Source of the DNA: Absidia repens
Taxonomy: Eukaryota > Mucoromycota > Mucoromycetes > Mucorales > Cunninghamellaceae
DNA length: 64,000 bases
Direction of reading: 5' to 3'
NCBI GenBank assembly: GCA_002105175.1
Contig: MCGE01000034.1
Location: 314,001-378,000 of the forward strand
Every line of letters starts with the position of its first letter. The first letter of the stretch is position 1. A program made the position numbers and the translations under genes. Below are positions 1 through 11,455 of the stretch, in pieces. Below the pieces are notes generated by a model, which saw nothing but the letters and a program-made list of their open reading frames with translations, was not told the origin of the DNA and did no database searches.

Positions 1-2792
1 CTTTTTGCATAAAACATCGGATAAAGACACCATAGAGGTAGACAATGATAGGCATCGAGAGAATCATGTCTATCATTTTTGTAAACGACAGAAACCAGGT
101 GGAAAATCCAATGTTTCTAGCAGCCCGCGTCATTTCAACTTGGTTGTGGAAGGAGGCACGTATATTTCGACTTTGTAATGATTGGAGAGCCCAGTAGTTG
201 GTTGGGATAGTTGCATAGCCTACAGCGTCGGGCTCGAAGCCAAGATGATGATGGGGATGTGAGCGGACTAGTACCGTACTAAAGTACTGATCTTCACCGA
301 GCAAAAGGACGTTTTTCATATGAAGAGTATCAGGTTGTGGTGCGGCAAAACTTCGTAGGACAGTAGGATGAATACAACAAGGTCGTGTGTTTTTGTTGGG
401 AGTGAGTGATAGTTGCGATTCCCTGCCAGTGATAACGGACGGTCGTGCAGAAGATGAGTACCATGTTGGTTGGGGTAAAGCTGCGTCCTTTGGTAATGTT
501 GCAAATGGGTCGTCGTCATCATCATCGTCGTTTTCAAACTGGATTTCGTCGCTGACTTTTGGCCACTTGGTTCGTATTGATTCTTGTGATGTAGATTGAC
601 TTTTGCTGATTCGCTGTCGCATCCTGAGTTGTGATAATTTGCTGTTGCCTCCATTCGCACCCGAATGGGCATCACCAGGGGAAGAGGTAGATGGAGGGGA
701 AGGAAGGTTTTCGGTCCAAAGTTTGTACATCACCAAGCCGCCGTTGATCGTAAGCACATTACCGAGACATGCTTCATAGGCTAAACCTGTAAAGAAGGTC
801 ATATACAATGGGAAAATCTGCAACATGGTGATAAGATTTTGCTCCGGATTGGCAGGACGAACATGACCACTGACAGCGAGCATTTTGCGATCCCGTTCTA
901 GTCTTGCCACCAATTTGTGAACCACATCATTTTGAACTTGAGTATCGGCGTCGGTCACCAGCATGTACTTGAAACGGCGAGGATCAATGCCAAGGATGTT
1001 GTAGCACTGGTTGAAGAGTTCATATTCCAAAGGAGTCATGCGATTGCTGGACAGATTCATACACCGTTCCAAGAAACCCAATATCATAAGCATCGAGTCA
1101 CGCTTGCCACGATTACCAGGAGCACGGCCGACTGAGATTTCACCAGGGGCGCCCACCTTAACAATGACCATAAAAGGCACACGATTTCGGCCTGTTTCAT
1201 AGAACCCGGAGTAGACCTTGGCGAAGTTGATCTTGCGACGATGTTGACCAAGAGATACGTAGGCATGAGCGGTGGTTGCTTGAGCAGTGGAACATCCCAG
1301 GGCCTCCAAGACGCAGAGATAAGATTCCTTTGTATCTTGCGCACTTTGCACCAACCCATCACAAACAAACACCAGCATTTTCCTTGAGTCTTCATAGTTT
1401 GTCCTTGCTAAGGAATTCAGCGTATCACGAATGGTTTCAGCATTTTCGGCGTAGCACGGAATCAGCAATAAGGTGAGAGGCCAGATGCGAGAATTACCCG
1501 TCATGGAGAATTCAGGATTGGATTTGAAAAGGGAACGTTGAATCCAAGGGAGACGAGAAAGATTGGCCAGGTTCATTTTGATCAAAAAGTACAACAAACC
1601 ACACCCCATGGTAGCCCATAATGCTGGATTGACACGTAAGCATTCTTCCACCCTGCCATCAACAGTAATGCCCACTTGAAAGAGTTTCTTCAAACACTCG
1701 CGATAGGTGTCAGGGTCGCTGGTCAAATTGCGTTTTTCAAAGTAATCGGTGATATCCTTGCCAAGTTTGAGGTACAACACAATGGTCAAATCCAAAGGAA
1801 GAAACATACGGTCGGCGGCAAAGGCACGGGAGTGTAAATCACTGGTGACAAGAACGATGTTGCTTGCTGACTCGAGATAGGAGGTCACATCCAATATAGA
1901 GTTGTCCAGAATAACGAATCCTTTTCCGGGAGTTGTGGCTGTGGGTAAAGTGCTATAATTGTTGACGTCCGTTGCATCATAAATGATTTCTACAGAAACA
2001 AAAAGAGTCTAAGTACAAAGTCATTTCATAAAGATATATAATATATATAGTATTACCTCCTTTGGTACCAAGAGAATTTTCATCAATGACATCTTGAGGA
2101 GAATAATAACAGGAAGCACCAGTGATATTGCGTTTGTTTGGGTAAGGACAAGAGATGAGTTTGTTGTTTTCATAACGGTAGCCATGGTCGTTTTTCAACT
2201 TGAAGTCAAGCCATTGGTCCGCCTTGGAAGCCATACCAAAGTTTGCGATACAGTCTTGATAGACAGAATTGGAATAGGGAGGATCTGCACCAAAAGAAGT
2301 ATTGCGTTGAAGACCCATAAATGTTGGAAACATGGGGGACACATCGTAGCCAGAATATTGATTGATTTCGAGCGCCATGGTAGAAGTTGCGTCATGCCAA
2401 TCAATGGCATTATTTCGAAGTGATGACATTTGAGAGTTGTTCTTGAAGATATCGTAGCTGTAAATATATTCGTTTTTATCACAGAAAAGAGTTGAGATGT
2501 ATTCCAACCAAAAGCAAAAAAAAGCTGCACAGGATAAAAAGATGACAACCAAAGTGAATTTTTCACGCCATGCTTGTCTTGTAGCTATTGATCGAATACA
2601 TGAAAATAAAATGAGTAAAAGATGGTATAACTATTGAATGTAGTAGAAGTTATACATACATGGTGTGTTGAGATTAAGTAGATAATGTAAGATAAAGCCA
2701 GGTAAAAAGAATGTGAGTAATATTGATAAAGAAGCCCAAAGAATCCTACTAAGGGTAGGTACATGCATACGGGAGTGTTGAAGAACCCTCAT
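1..2792 (-). CDS. Chitin synthase-like GT2 protein, degenerate active site (3' end outside window)
   Basis: Division-2 chitin synthase architecture. Exons: 2792 (or ATG at 2768)..2660, 2584..2057, 1989..1 and beyond the window; the phases close. The N-terminus has a membrane segment (LTFFLPGFIL) followed by RQAWREKFT and a second membrane helix, as in class IV/V/VII enzymes. Next come a cytochrome-b5-like stretch (PGKGFVILDNSILDVTSYL), a further TM segment and the GT2 core. Conserved parts are IPCYAE, GNRGKRDS and TDADT. Key catalytic motifs are changed: Q-x-FEYY is QIFPLY, CLPGC is TINGG, EDR is EDQ (about 270) and QRRRW is LQSRN (about 160). A low-complexity insert of roughly 120 residues with an acidic run lies just before EDQ. 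No stop or frameshift is visible. The family makes cell-wall chitin at the plasma membrane; this member is probably non-catalytic or has another activity (inference). The start is uncertain. Confidence 0.85.
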
Positions 2793-3365
2793 ATGCACCA
2801 ATAATAGAGTGTGTAAGGAATCATAGACAATAAGAGAAGAGAATAGAAAAAGACAAAAAAGAAATATAAAAAATGGAGAGAAAAAAAAAAGAAGACCCGA
2901 ATTTCTGAATCCAACATTTTTTATTGCCCGCTCCTTAAAAGCAAAGGAATTTTTTTTGAGTGTAAAATTGTGTGGAAAGGGAAGGGGGGGGATATTGATA
3001 CAAAGTAGAGATAAAGAATAAATGTGTGAAGTATGATATGTACGTTTGGTAGATAGATAAAGAAGAGAGAAGCATTGCATGAACATCAGACAAAAAAGAT
3101 ATAAATATAAATAGAGAGAGTAAAAATATAAAGGGATCATATATAATAAATAAATAGTAAAATAGGGAAAGGAAGGAGAATGATAGGGTAGGTGAGACAA
3201 AGAGAGAGAGAGAGCCAGTCTGTGAGTGTTGTGTTTGTGTAAAACGATAGACAAAAGGAAAGGGGAAGTAAACTAACTAGAGTAAATAAAAAGGAATGGA
3301 TTGGTGATAAATAAGAGAGAGTTTGAGGCTTTCACAAAAAAAAAAAAAATTGATAAATATGATTT
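2793..3365. other. Spacer between chitin synthase-like gene and cyclin 3' end
   Basis: AT-rich and purine-rich on the + strand, so pyrimidine-rich on the coding strand. It should hold the 5' UTR and promoter of the chitin synthase-like gene and the 3' end of the cyclin gene. A long open frame crosses it on the minus strand, but its composition is low-complexity and I do not call it coding. An A13 run lies at about 3337-3349. Confidence 0.5.
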
Positions 3366-4623
3366 CTATTTTCGCTGTTTCCATGGTCTTGTGGGCTGCT
3401 GGTTGATAAAAAAGTCATTATCCAATTTCCTTTTTTTGGGTGAAGTCGGTTTCCAAAGCTGACATCGAATAGGAGAGATTTGGGTCGGTGTATGTAATGG
3501 AGATGAATGATTAGAGTTTGGTAAAGAAATCGTCAAGACAGGCATTGGTGTAGATGATGGTGATGTCGACAATGAAGGGGATAACGTATCAGATGATGAC
3601 CTTTGTCGTTTCCTTTTGATGGTTGATTCATAATAATGCTGTTGTTGATGAAGTTGTTGATGATATGGATGGTGATGATGGTGATGATGATGTTGATGAT
3701 TTGAAAAAGATAAAGTAGAAGAAGGTGTGATGGATGATGACGATGATGAAGGTGATGATGATGATGCCGATGATGATGATGATGATGATGATGAATGAAG
3801 GCTATGAGGTAATAAAACCAAAGGATGTTGTTGTTGAGTTTTTGCTTCTACATGTAAATGAAGAAGATGATGCCATTGTTCAAATGTTGGTTGTGAAATA
3901 TAAAGCCGATAATCCACCAAACCCAAAAAGATACGTTCGGCCGCATTGATTTCAGCCACTGGTAATCCCGCAATTTTGGCCCAAGCCGAGTTTCGATATG
4001 TCTTGTCTTGTACAAACTTGGAAGCCACCACTAAACTAGCAAGGAACATACGTCTACCACAGGTAATATAAGCGCCTTCCCATTTATCTTGTTGAGCTTG
4101 TCGCAAATGAGCGGTGATTGCTGGTCGAGATCGGAAGAGATAAAAGAGTGCTGTTTGAAGAGTTGAGTAGGTGGTTCGTGATCGTTTTAAAACCTCTTGA
4201 ATAAAGGTACGTAAAGGAACCACTGCTGCTTGGCGAGTAGTAGACGTATTTGAGCACCACATAGTTTCAATCACAAGAGCATTGGTATCTGTTATATGAC
4301 AGAGAGAATATTAATAAAGAGCAACAATAATAATAGCCAATTATAATAGACTTACCTACGAGTGCTTCAACATATGCTAGTCGGTTGTTCAGAGTGTTGT
4401 TTTTTGTATTTGTACAGGTTTGCCGACCAGAATAGGGTAAAGCCCGGTGGGCTGACAACATGGTACGCAGAGCATGCATTTCAGGATCAGACGACTGTTG
4501 AGTTGAATCGGTGAAGCGTACACTTGATAGGGTTTGTGTTACTGGTGCAGTTGCAGGTAAATAGTGATTGTAATGTAAAGTGGATGCATTGCAATAATCG
4601 GATGTTGGAAGTAAAGAAGTCAT
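3366..4623 (-). CDS. Pcl-type (Pho85-family) cyclin
   Basis: Two exons, 4623..4356 and 4288..3366, with donor GTAAGT and acceptor ACAG, giving 396 aa. Residues about 90-215 are a fungal Pcl-like cyclin box: an FIQEVLKRSRTTYSTLQTAL helix, then GRRMFLASLVVASKF and W-x-KIAGLPVAEINAAE, ending in FLGLVDYRLYIS. Such cyclins bind the kinase Pho85/Cdk5-like and direct it to substrates in cell-cycle or nutrient signalling. The C-terminal third is low-complexity: serine runs, an eight-histidine run and Q/H stretches, from ATG/CAT trinucleotide repeats at about 3655-3795. It ends in a basic, proline-rich tail. The N-terminal 90 residues are not recognised. The exact Pcl subclass cannot be told from sequence alone. 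Confidence 0.82.
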
Positions 4624-4882
4624 CAATGATATAGCGTGAAGGAAGAAGGGACAAATACAAAAAGTGTGAAGGAAAAGAGAGAGGAAAGAAAGAAAGAAAA
4701 GAAAGAAACAAAAGAGAATCAAATAAAAAAGACCAAGAGGAAAAAAAGGAATAAGATCCTCTTTAGGAGAGAGGAGTTGGATATATAAAAAAAAAGGAGG
4801 AGGGAGAGAGAGGTAAAGAGAAAGAAAGGGAGCAATAAGGGGCGAGCCAAGGCGAAGATAGAAATCAAAAAAAACCGGCGTT

Positions 4883-5053
4883 TCAAAACCGAACAATGAT
4901 GAGTTTAGTTGCACTTTGAAAAGATAACCAGGACAAATATCTAAAATTGGTAATCAGACCATCTTCTTTATATTTAGCATACAACGTTCCACATACTCCA
5001 ATCATTATCCCAGCCCCATATGAGGCATCAATCCTTGTGTTGTTTTCATCCAT
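4883..5053 (-). CDS. Possible 56-aa small protein
   Basis: Single-exon ORF (56 aa) between the cyclin start and the FET gene 3' end. The sequence, with DASYGAGIMIGVCGTLYAKY near its N-terminus, has one weakly hydrophobic glycine-rich segment followed by a charged stretch, and looks more protein-like than its surroundings. It is preceded immediately by an A24 tract (5076-5099, poly-T upstream on the coding strand), which could be a promoter element or the end of a spliced leader exon. I do not recognise the family. It could also be a chance frame. Confidence 0.3.
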   Translation of the reverse strand: MDENNTRIDASYGAGIMIGVCGTLYAKYKEDGLITNFRYLSWLSFQSATKLIIVRF

Positions 5054-5195
5054 CTCGTGTATTTTATTAGGTTGTAAAAAAAAAAAAAAAAAAAAAAAAG
5101 TGGCAAAAGTAAAAAATAACAAAACAAATGAATAAGATAAATATATATAACAAAATAACCAAGTAAAACAATCAACTAACTAATAAATAATAATA

Positions 5196-6750
5196 CTAAT
5201 AAGGTCTATCCCTACGGTCACTTCGTTCTTTTCGGTGCGAGTTTTCGTCACGGCCTCCACCACCATGACGGCCATAATCGTCTCGGTGCTTGCGACCACT
5301 ACCAGAACCACGGTCACGGTCACGATCACCACGGTCACCACGGTCACCACGATCACCATATCCATTTCCCCTTTCACCGCTTCCTCGTGTTGATTCCGGA
5401 CGGCTATGGCATTTGAAGCATTCAGTTCTTCTTGCGAAATTGTTTGATCCACAACTAGATTACAAATAATTTAATATTATTTTGTTAGCACACAAACACA
5501 TATTAATACTACCATTACTATTGATTATAAATCCTCGTTCTTGTTTCTTGTTCTTTCTTACCTTTTACATATCCAGTCACCATCTTTCATAGGAGTTGAA
5601 TTTGACCCTGTCATTCCACCTCCTCTTTCCCCTCTATCACGGTCACGGAATCCACCTCCACCTCGGCTACCACCTCGGCCACCCCTTCCACCGCCAGGGC
5701 GTCCACCAAATGATCCACCTACCAAATTAAAATAAAATAATTACGTCAGTTTCATCTATATAGTTCATTTGCTCTCTCCTTTTATTATTACCCGTAGCCG
5801 CTGCTGGTAACTTTCGTTCTGCCTTGGTCACTTGAATGATATTTCCCATAAATTCTTTTCCACCAAACCATTCAATTGCCGCATCCGCTGAAGGAGGATC
5901 ATCATATGTCAGTGTCGCTGTCACATCAAATAAAAAAAATGAGTTCATTATCTTGATTAAGGAACACAATATCCAACCTTACCATCACCCTTTGGCAAAC
6001 TTGTATTCTTATCATAATATATCCAAACTAGAAAAGAAAAAGAGAACATGTTATTATTATTTTTTTTACAAAACTAATTAATATCTACTAGTATCATCAT
6101 CGTCATCATCATCACAAAACTTACTTTTAGGTTTTCTTGTTTTTCGATCCGTTTTCAATATCCCAATAGAGCCAAAGTGAGCAGCCAGGTTTTCCTCGGT
6201 TACATCGGAAGGCAGGTTGTTGATATAAATGGTATCATGAATTTTGTGTATACCGTCTACATAAAAGTTAAAAAAAAATCATCATAAAAAATAGTGAGCA
6301 TAATATCTTTTTGATATATATATATATTCAACTTTTTTTTTTTTTACCCTCAGGTTCTTCACGACGGGAAGAAAACCGGTCGTCACGATATGAGCGACCA
6401 CCACGATCATCTCGATAGGAAGAGGAGCGTTGTTCATCACCACGGTAGGAAGATCGGTTGTCGTTATAGGAAGATGGTGGATATTGTTGATCACGAGTTG
6501 AGTAAGAAGATGCTGATTGATCGTATCCATAGTATTGGTCGGAAGAGGGTGTTTGTTGGTATCCAGAATAGTCGTATTGTTCTTGCCCAGCGTATCCATC
6601 TGGAAGCAACAAGTTGTTCAAAGATCAATAAATACAAAAATAATATAAACTACAACTCTTCCTTTTCTTTTCTTTTCTTTTTGCCCCCTCTCAGTCTTTA
6701 CATTGCTGGTCGTTGTAGTTTTTGTCTTCTTCTGGTGCTGGTTGCGACAT
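5196..6750 (-). CDS. FET-family (FUS/EWSR1/TAF15-like) RNA-binding protein
   Basis: Seven exons: 6750..6702, 6599..6348, 6256..6125, 6027..5983, 5917..5792, 5718..5562, 5454..5196; all phases close to 339 aa. The N-terminus is a Tyr/Gln/Gly/Ser prion-like region (YDYSGYQQ, DQYYGYDQ). An RRM follows: IYINNLPSDVTEENLAAHFG, then PKGDATLTYDDPPSA and AIEWFGG. Next are an RGG stretch, a RanBP2-type zinc finger (GDWICKSCGSNNFARRTECFKC) and a GDRGDRD-repeat RGG tail. This order is that of FUS/TAF15/EWSR1 proteins, nuclear RNA-binding factors linked to transcription and splicing that can phase-separate. The DNA coding for the GDR repeats (about 5290-5370) is itself a minisatellite. The gene is divergent from mL41 with only 190 bp between the starts. 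Confidence 0.9.
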
Positions 6751-6940
6751 TTGAAATAAAGTTTTTCTTTACAAAAAAAAAAAAAAAAAAAAGAAACAGA
6801 AATCACTCTTTGTCGTGGCACTTGGTTTGTTTGTTTTTTTCGTGCGTGACTCGACTGACTTTGAAACCCATTTCTTTTTTGTATTTATTTTATTTTATAT
6901 TTTTCTTGCAGACTATTTTATTCTCAAACTCACTTACAAC
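6751..6940. promoter_or_regulatory. Compact bidirectional promoter, FET gene / mL41
   Basis: Only 190 bp separate the two divergent start codons. The interval holds an A20 run (6773-6792) and pyrimidine-rich stretches, with no obvious TATA box. Long poly(dA:dT) tracts exclude nucleosomes in fungi, so this is a likely shared promoter (inference). Confidence 0.6.
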
Positions 6941-7367
6941 ATGTTTGGTGTCGTTAAATCTATTTCAAGAGGTGCCAAGCGTATTCAATTGACTGCTAAA
7001 CAAGGTCACCACTTTTACAAAGGTAAATATAAAAAGTTGACTATGTATGATCATTGTAGGGCTCATTCTGTCAAAATGTCACTCACACAACAATTTGTTT
7101 AGGTACTGGTTCGGGTGCCATGGGTCGTCATACAAAAAATGGTGGCTACAAGGTTGATTGGAATAAGGTACGAACATTTGTTGTTCCTGATCTTGAAGGA
7201 TTCTCGGTAAGCTCTCTCTCTTTCTTTCTTTCTTTATGAATATTAAGCCACAGGGTAGTTTGATTACACTAAACGATAGACACTCACTCTTCTTCGCTTA
7301 CCATCTCGTATATATCTAGCTTGCACCATACGTATCACGAAAAACACCATTTGCTTCCAAAAAATAG
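6941..7367 (+). CDS. MRPL27: Mitochondrial large-subunit ribosomal protein mL41 (yeast MRPL27 family)
   Basis: Three exons, 6941..7022, 7103..7206 and 7320..7367, giving 77 aa. Family signatures are GTGSGAMGRHTKNGGY, then KVRTFVVPDLEGF and LAPYVSRKTPF at the C-terminus, matching the mL41/MRPL27 pattern of a basic N-terminus, G-x-GRHTK and VPDL-x-x-F-x-L-x-PYV. It is a component of the mitochondrial 54S/39S large subunit. The length is near the short end for the family. The third exon codes for only 15 residues, but the splice sites are good and the reading frame closes. An AATAAA-like signal follows at about 7546. Confidence 0.88.
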
Positions 7368-9482
7368 ATTTTCCCCTTTATACTTCATACTTTAGTTTAG
7401 TTTAGCTTAGTGATTGTCTTTTTATCTCCTTCTCTCCCTTTGTTTTGATTTTTATGACTATCCTGCTCTTTGCCTATACATCCCTTCATTTTTATTATAC
7501 ACCGTCTTTTTTTTTATTGACTTTATTGTACATTATTGATATCAAATAAAAATAAAAAATAACATTACATATGCATATATTTGTCTTCCCCTGTCTTTAC
7601 AAGTGACTGAGTGTAGGGTTTCTAGAGCAGTATTGAGGGGGCAGGAATCTCCATTTTGACTCTGATGATAGTTGAGGGGTGCTATATTGATTATGTTTTT
7701 TGAGCATAGTATTAGTTTATTATTTAGTGATATGATGATTACTCTTTCCCTCTCTCTATCTCTTCTCCTATTTATGCCACTGTCAATAAACCAACAATTC
7801 GGGTTATTTAAGCGAACCTGTCAAGTACTGGAATTGGAAGGGAGAGATATGGGGAAGATTGGGGCAAAATTAGCAGCCAAATAATATTATAACAGTGATT
7901 GCCACCTTCGCTCGTTGAGCAACAAGGCACCAGTGATCTACCAGCATTAGATATTCTTATTTTGATAAGCAAAAACTGCAAGTAGTTTAAAACCATGCTA
8001 GGACCTGTTTTCATTTTCATTTTTGCCAAATGTATTGCAATTCCGGAAACTTGCATTTATAATTTTGTGCAACATGCAACAATACCATATATCCAGCAAG
8101 TTGGTTTAAGAAGACAAACTTGAATTCCGCTAAGGAAACGAACCGCAGTTTAGCAATCAATTTCCTTTCAACTCTTCCACTGAAATTCCCATGATTCTAA
8201 CATATAGCATTTGCCACCATTCAAGCTTCCCTTTAGAATTTTTATTTTCTCAGTGTTGTTTGAAACTAAAAAGTTAAATCATAAATATTGAATTGTTTTC
8301 TATATTTGAGGTTTATCAAATTGTTAAGGGACTGTCATTCATCGTATATTCTAAAAAAAAAAAAAAAAATGCAACTAACAGCACTAACAACATACGATAT
8401 ATACAGAAGATAAATAGTAAATATGTTGGTTTTATTTGAAGAGAAGATAATAAATAATACATGAACTATAACTAGGGGGTGTATCGATGATGAACAATAA
8501 ATTAATGAATGTGTACTGAAGGGGACTACTGCACTGCATACAATAAAGTGATCAACGCTAATAAAACAAATTGTGATGACTTGTTACAAACTAAACCATC
8601 TCCACTAAGCCAGTAACATGTCTTCGCTGCCAAAGTTCTATAAATATATGACAGTATCATCGATAGTAAGTCTAGTTCCCAATAAAATCTTCATACGTGA
8701 TTTAATATGCAATACATTACCTAGTCATATTCTTGCTCAGCTCAATCAAAATAGATTAGTAGCTTGTTCGTTCTTCCTGCCTCTTCGCTGCCAGTCTGTT
8801 TTATTTTTTCAACTACGCTTACACCGTATCCACAGTATATTGAATTGTACCTATCAAAATTAATTGAAACAAAGCGTTTCATATGAAAAGGGTCTCTTTT
8901 TTTGGATAGCCACCCGTCTCCCCTCCAACCTTATTTTAAGTAATTAATAGCTTACCTTCTTTCTTTTACTTGATAATACATTAATCAGTAAACTACAAGG
9001 TCATAAATATTCTAATGTTCAACAAAGCAAACCTGAAAAAAGAAATGGTCAGTAAGTGCATATCTACCTTCAAGAATGATTAGTGATAATCCTACCATCC
9101 TTTCTTCTTCCCATATCACCGTTCATGCTGTTGCTTTCGTTATATAATATCTCTGTTGCATTGATTCTACAAGAAGACAGAGAGCTATCTTCAATATCAA
9201 GTAAGGTACGAAATAAAGACCAACGTATACATATTTGAATAATTTTCTTTATTGAATATTATATGTATTATACATATACAAATAAATCAAGAAGTGTATG
9301 TAATAAGGGGAGCTGACACGCTGATGATACTAAGAATGCAATGACTATATGATTGAGAGGGGAGTAAAATACATATCATATATAAAGAATAGAAAGGTTG
9401 ATATAAAGAGGTAAGGTAGATGGGGATGGGAAGAGAGAGCTAGAGAGAGAGATATATACTACGCCAACTACAAAACGGATGA
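7368..9482. other. 2.1-kb spacer without a supportable gene
   Basis: AT-rich, with stop codons in all frames. It contains the mL41 3' UTR with AATAAA-like sites near 7546. Short open frames at 7672-7884 and 8618-8863 lack codon bias, introns or recognisable motifs. An A17 run lies at about 8353. No terminal repeats or similarity to the dispersed repeat of this window were noticed. Confidence 0.5.
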
Positions 9483-9579
9483 CTACCTACGACCATAATA
9501 ATCATCTTGTACAAGTCCTTCGTCATGAATGGAGCTATCGTCCTCATCATAAGCACTATCATAGTTGTAATCATCATCG

Positions 9580-9611
<32 letters not shown>

Positions 9612-10601
9612 TTCATCAGGTCCTTCATCGTCATCTGTATTGTCATCTGCTGGCCGACGCATACGTATTCCAGAATTAAGTCGCAGTCGATTCATCGTCA
9701 TACTAAATGATAAAGCATGGTCAATACAACACTCTTTTTCTTGCCTTTGTATCTTTCTTACCTTATATCATCTTCAAGATCATGTCCATTCCTTGGCTTC
9801 AGATTTCGTAATTGTTTCCTGAATCCTTCTTCTTTGATGCGGTCCCGTTGATGATCCTGTAGTCGTACCGATTCTTCCAAACTTATCATGCGGACTTTGG
9901 CCTAATAAAAAAAAAAAAAATAGTATTAGTACTATGAACATCTCATCATCGCTTTCGTTTTGCACATATATATAGAGAGAGTGTGTGTGTGTGATTCTTT
10001 TTTTTGGGGAGGGGCTTTACTTTTTGTCTGTCATCCATTTCAGTGGTTTCATCCGTAGATCCAATGCCTCCACTCCCACTAACAGGGCCATGAGCTTGTA
10101 ATAAGTTGCTAGACAAATTAATCCGACACGCTTCCAAGTTGGCATCAGCGACGGATTTTTTGCGGATATTGGGTCGGTTGTTGTTTTCCAGGGATAGTTT
10201 GGACACTTTTTCAGAGACAGAGTCAGGCGTATCATTAGCTGAAGAGTTCAATAAGGTGTCAATCAAGATAAGCTTTTCCTTCAACTTTGAACCTTTGTCG
10301 GGTAATGTGGCGGTAATTGTCCTATTGTTGTTGTCATTTTTAATAAAAATCAAGTTAGTCATAATTCGCTTCTAGTAACTACTGGTAGACTCTATTATTT
10401 CGAAAGAAGGAGGGGGGCGACTTACGGATTGTTAAGCATAGTTTGTGTCTTGTCACGCAAGTCCAGTAGATCTTGTTTGCCGAGGCTTTCAATAGGTTTC
10501 GTTTTATTTGACCCGAACCCATCCAACAGTCGACTGGCTTCACGTTGAGATTTCGATAATCTTCGTTCAGCTGGTTGGTTTCCTGGAATATGGCGATTCA
10601 T
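9483..10601 (-). CDS. Gdown1/POLR2M (GRINL1A)-like RNA polymerase II regulator
   Basis: Four exons: 10601..10426, 10321..10021, 9901..9762, 9702..9483; phases close to 278 aa. The N-terminal block has SLGKQDLLDLRDKTQTMLNN followed by ATLPDKGSKLKEKL. This parallels the animal Gdown1 block in which a leucine-rich 'x-LLR' helix precedes the LPDKGKKI motif. Near the C-terminus AKVRMISLEESVRLQDHQ matches the LSIEESLALQ block, and the protein ends in a long acidic tail (14 consecutive Asp), as animal Gdown1 ends in an acidic segment. Gdown1 associates with Pol II, competes with TFIIF and imposes Mediator dependence. The same motifs in the same order make chance similarity unlikely, but overall identity is low. 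The middle is Ser/Asn-rich and probably disordered. Confidence 0.65.
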
Positions 10602-11174
10602 TGATAAAGTAACTTGAGAAGAAGAAGAAAAAAGGCTTTGTGTTTAAAAAAAAAAAAACTGAGTGAGAGAAAAAAAAAAGAAATGTAAAGCGAGAAAAAA
10701 TATCACCCACAATAAAAAAAGAATTGAACCACCGCCTTGGTGCAATTTTGTAGCTCGCTCTTTTTTTTTTTTGGCCTCTTCTCTTTCATTTTTCTTCACA
10801 ATGGACGACCTCATCCTCCTCTCCACTGACAATTGATCGTGCCTTTATTTAGCCAGCTTTTAGTTTATGAATTATTTGTTGTTATATTCTGTTTCACTCT
10901 TTTCCTGGAACTACATCAAGACGTCGGACAAAGACGGCTGTGTGTAAGTATAATTACAATAAGCAGCATAGTTTTACCTTAACTGATCACTTACGCTTTT
11001 TGTTAGCATTAAAGTCAACTGTCGTTTATTGTCGTTTTATTGTAACTGAAACACGTTTTATCAATCATAGAGGTGTCACTCACCTAAACTGGTAAGACGA
11101 TACGAATAGTTGCCCCAGAATAATATACCCAAAATGAACACTCTCTTTTTTTTCAATAATATTTGTCATAGGTC

Positions 11175-11318
11175 ATGACATTTCGATATCGATTATTTTC
11201 GAGTGGAACACCAACCATTAGTGTGCTTAGTCGTCACTGTGTAGACATACGGAATTACTTTCGTGTAGATGTGAGTTTTTCTGTTTTGCATATACAACTG
11301 TCTCATGTTGTATTCACC

Positions 11319-11352
<34 letters not shown>

Positions 11353-11455
11353 GCTATAGGCAAATGAAGTGGCCATGGTTGTTGGATCTATGGTATTCAC
11401 CTTGTCCTCCTCTGGTGATTTCTGTGCTAGTAGTATGAAAATTGTCGACTACTAA
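11175..11455 (+). CDS. Tentative small two-exon gene (unrecognised)
   Basis: Exons 11175..11270 and 11360..11455 join in phase 0 (donor GTGAGT; acceptor CTATAG after a T30 tract) and give 63 aa. The second half (EVAMVVGSMVFTLSSSGDF) is mildly hydrophobic. A possible 21-nt upstream microexon (AGG..CTG, about 11071-11091, bounded by ATAG and GTAAGA) would extend it in frame, and a spliced-looking exon lies near 10870-10940, but I could not close the phases to a convincing upstream start. No family recognised. It could be a pseudogene or the tail of an alternatively spliced transcript. Confidence 0.3.

Noticed and set aside
2631..3254. A 200-codon open frame on the minus strand upstream of the chitin synthase-like gene
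   Set aside because: Composition is low-complexity (Leu, Ser, Tyr, Phe from purine-rich repeats). Only its last 36-44 codons match chitin synthases, so the rest is taken as 5' UTR/promoter.
3734..3949. Plus-strand methionine-run frame at the cyclin locus
   Set aside because: It is the antisense reading of the His/Ser repeats of the cyclin; the ATG repeats produce the Met run.
8618..8863. An 81-codon frame in the 7.4-9.5 kb spacer
   Set aside because: No homology by eye, no splice or poly(A) context; expected by chance in 2 kb of spacer.
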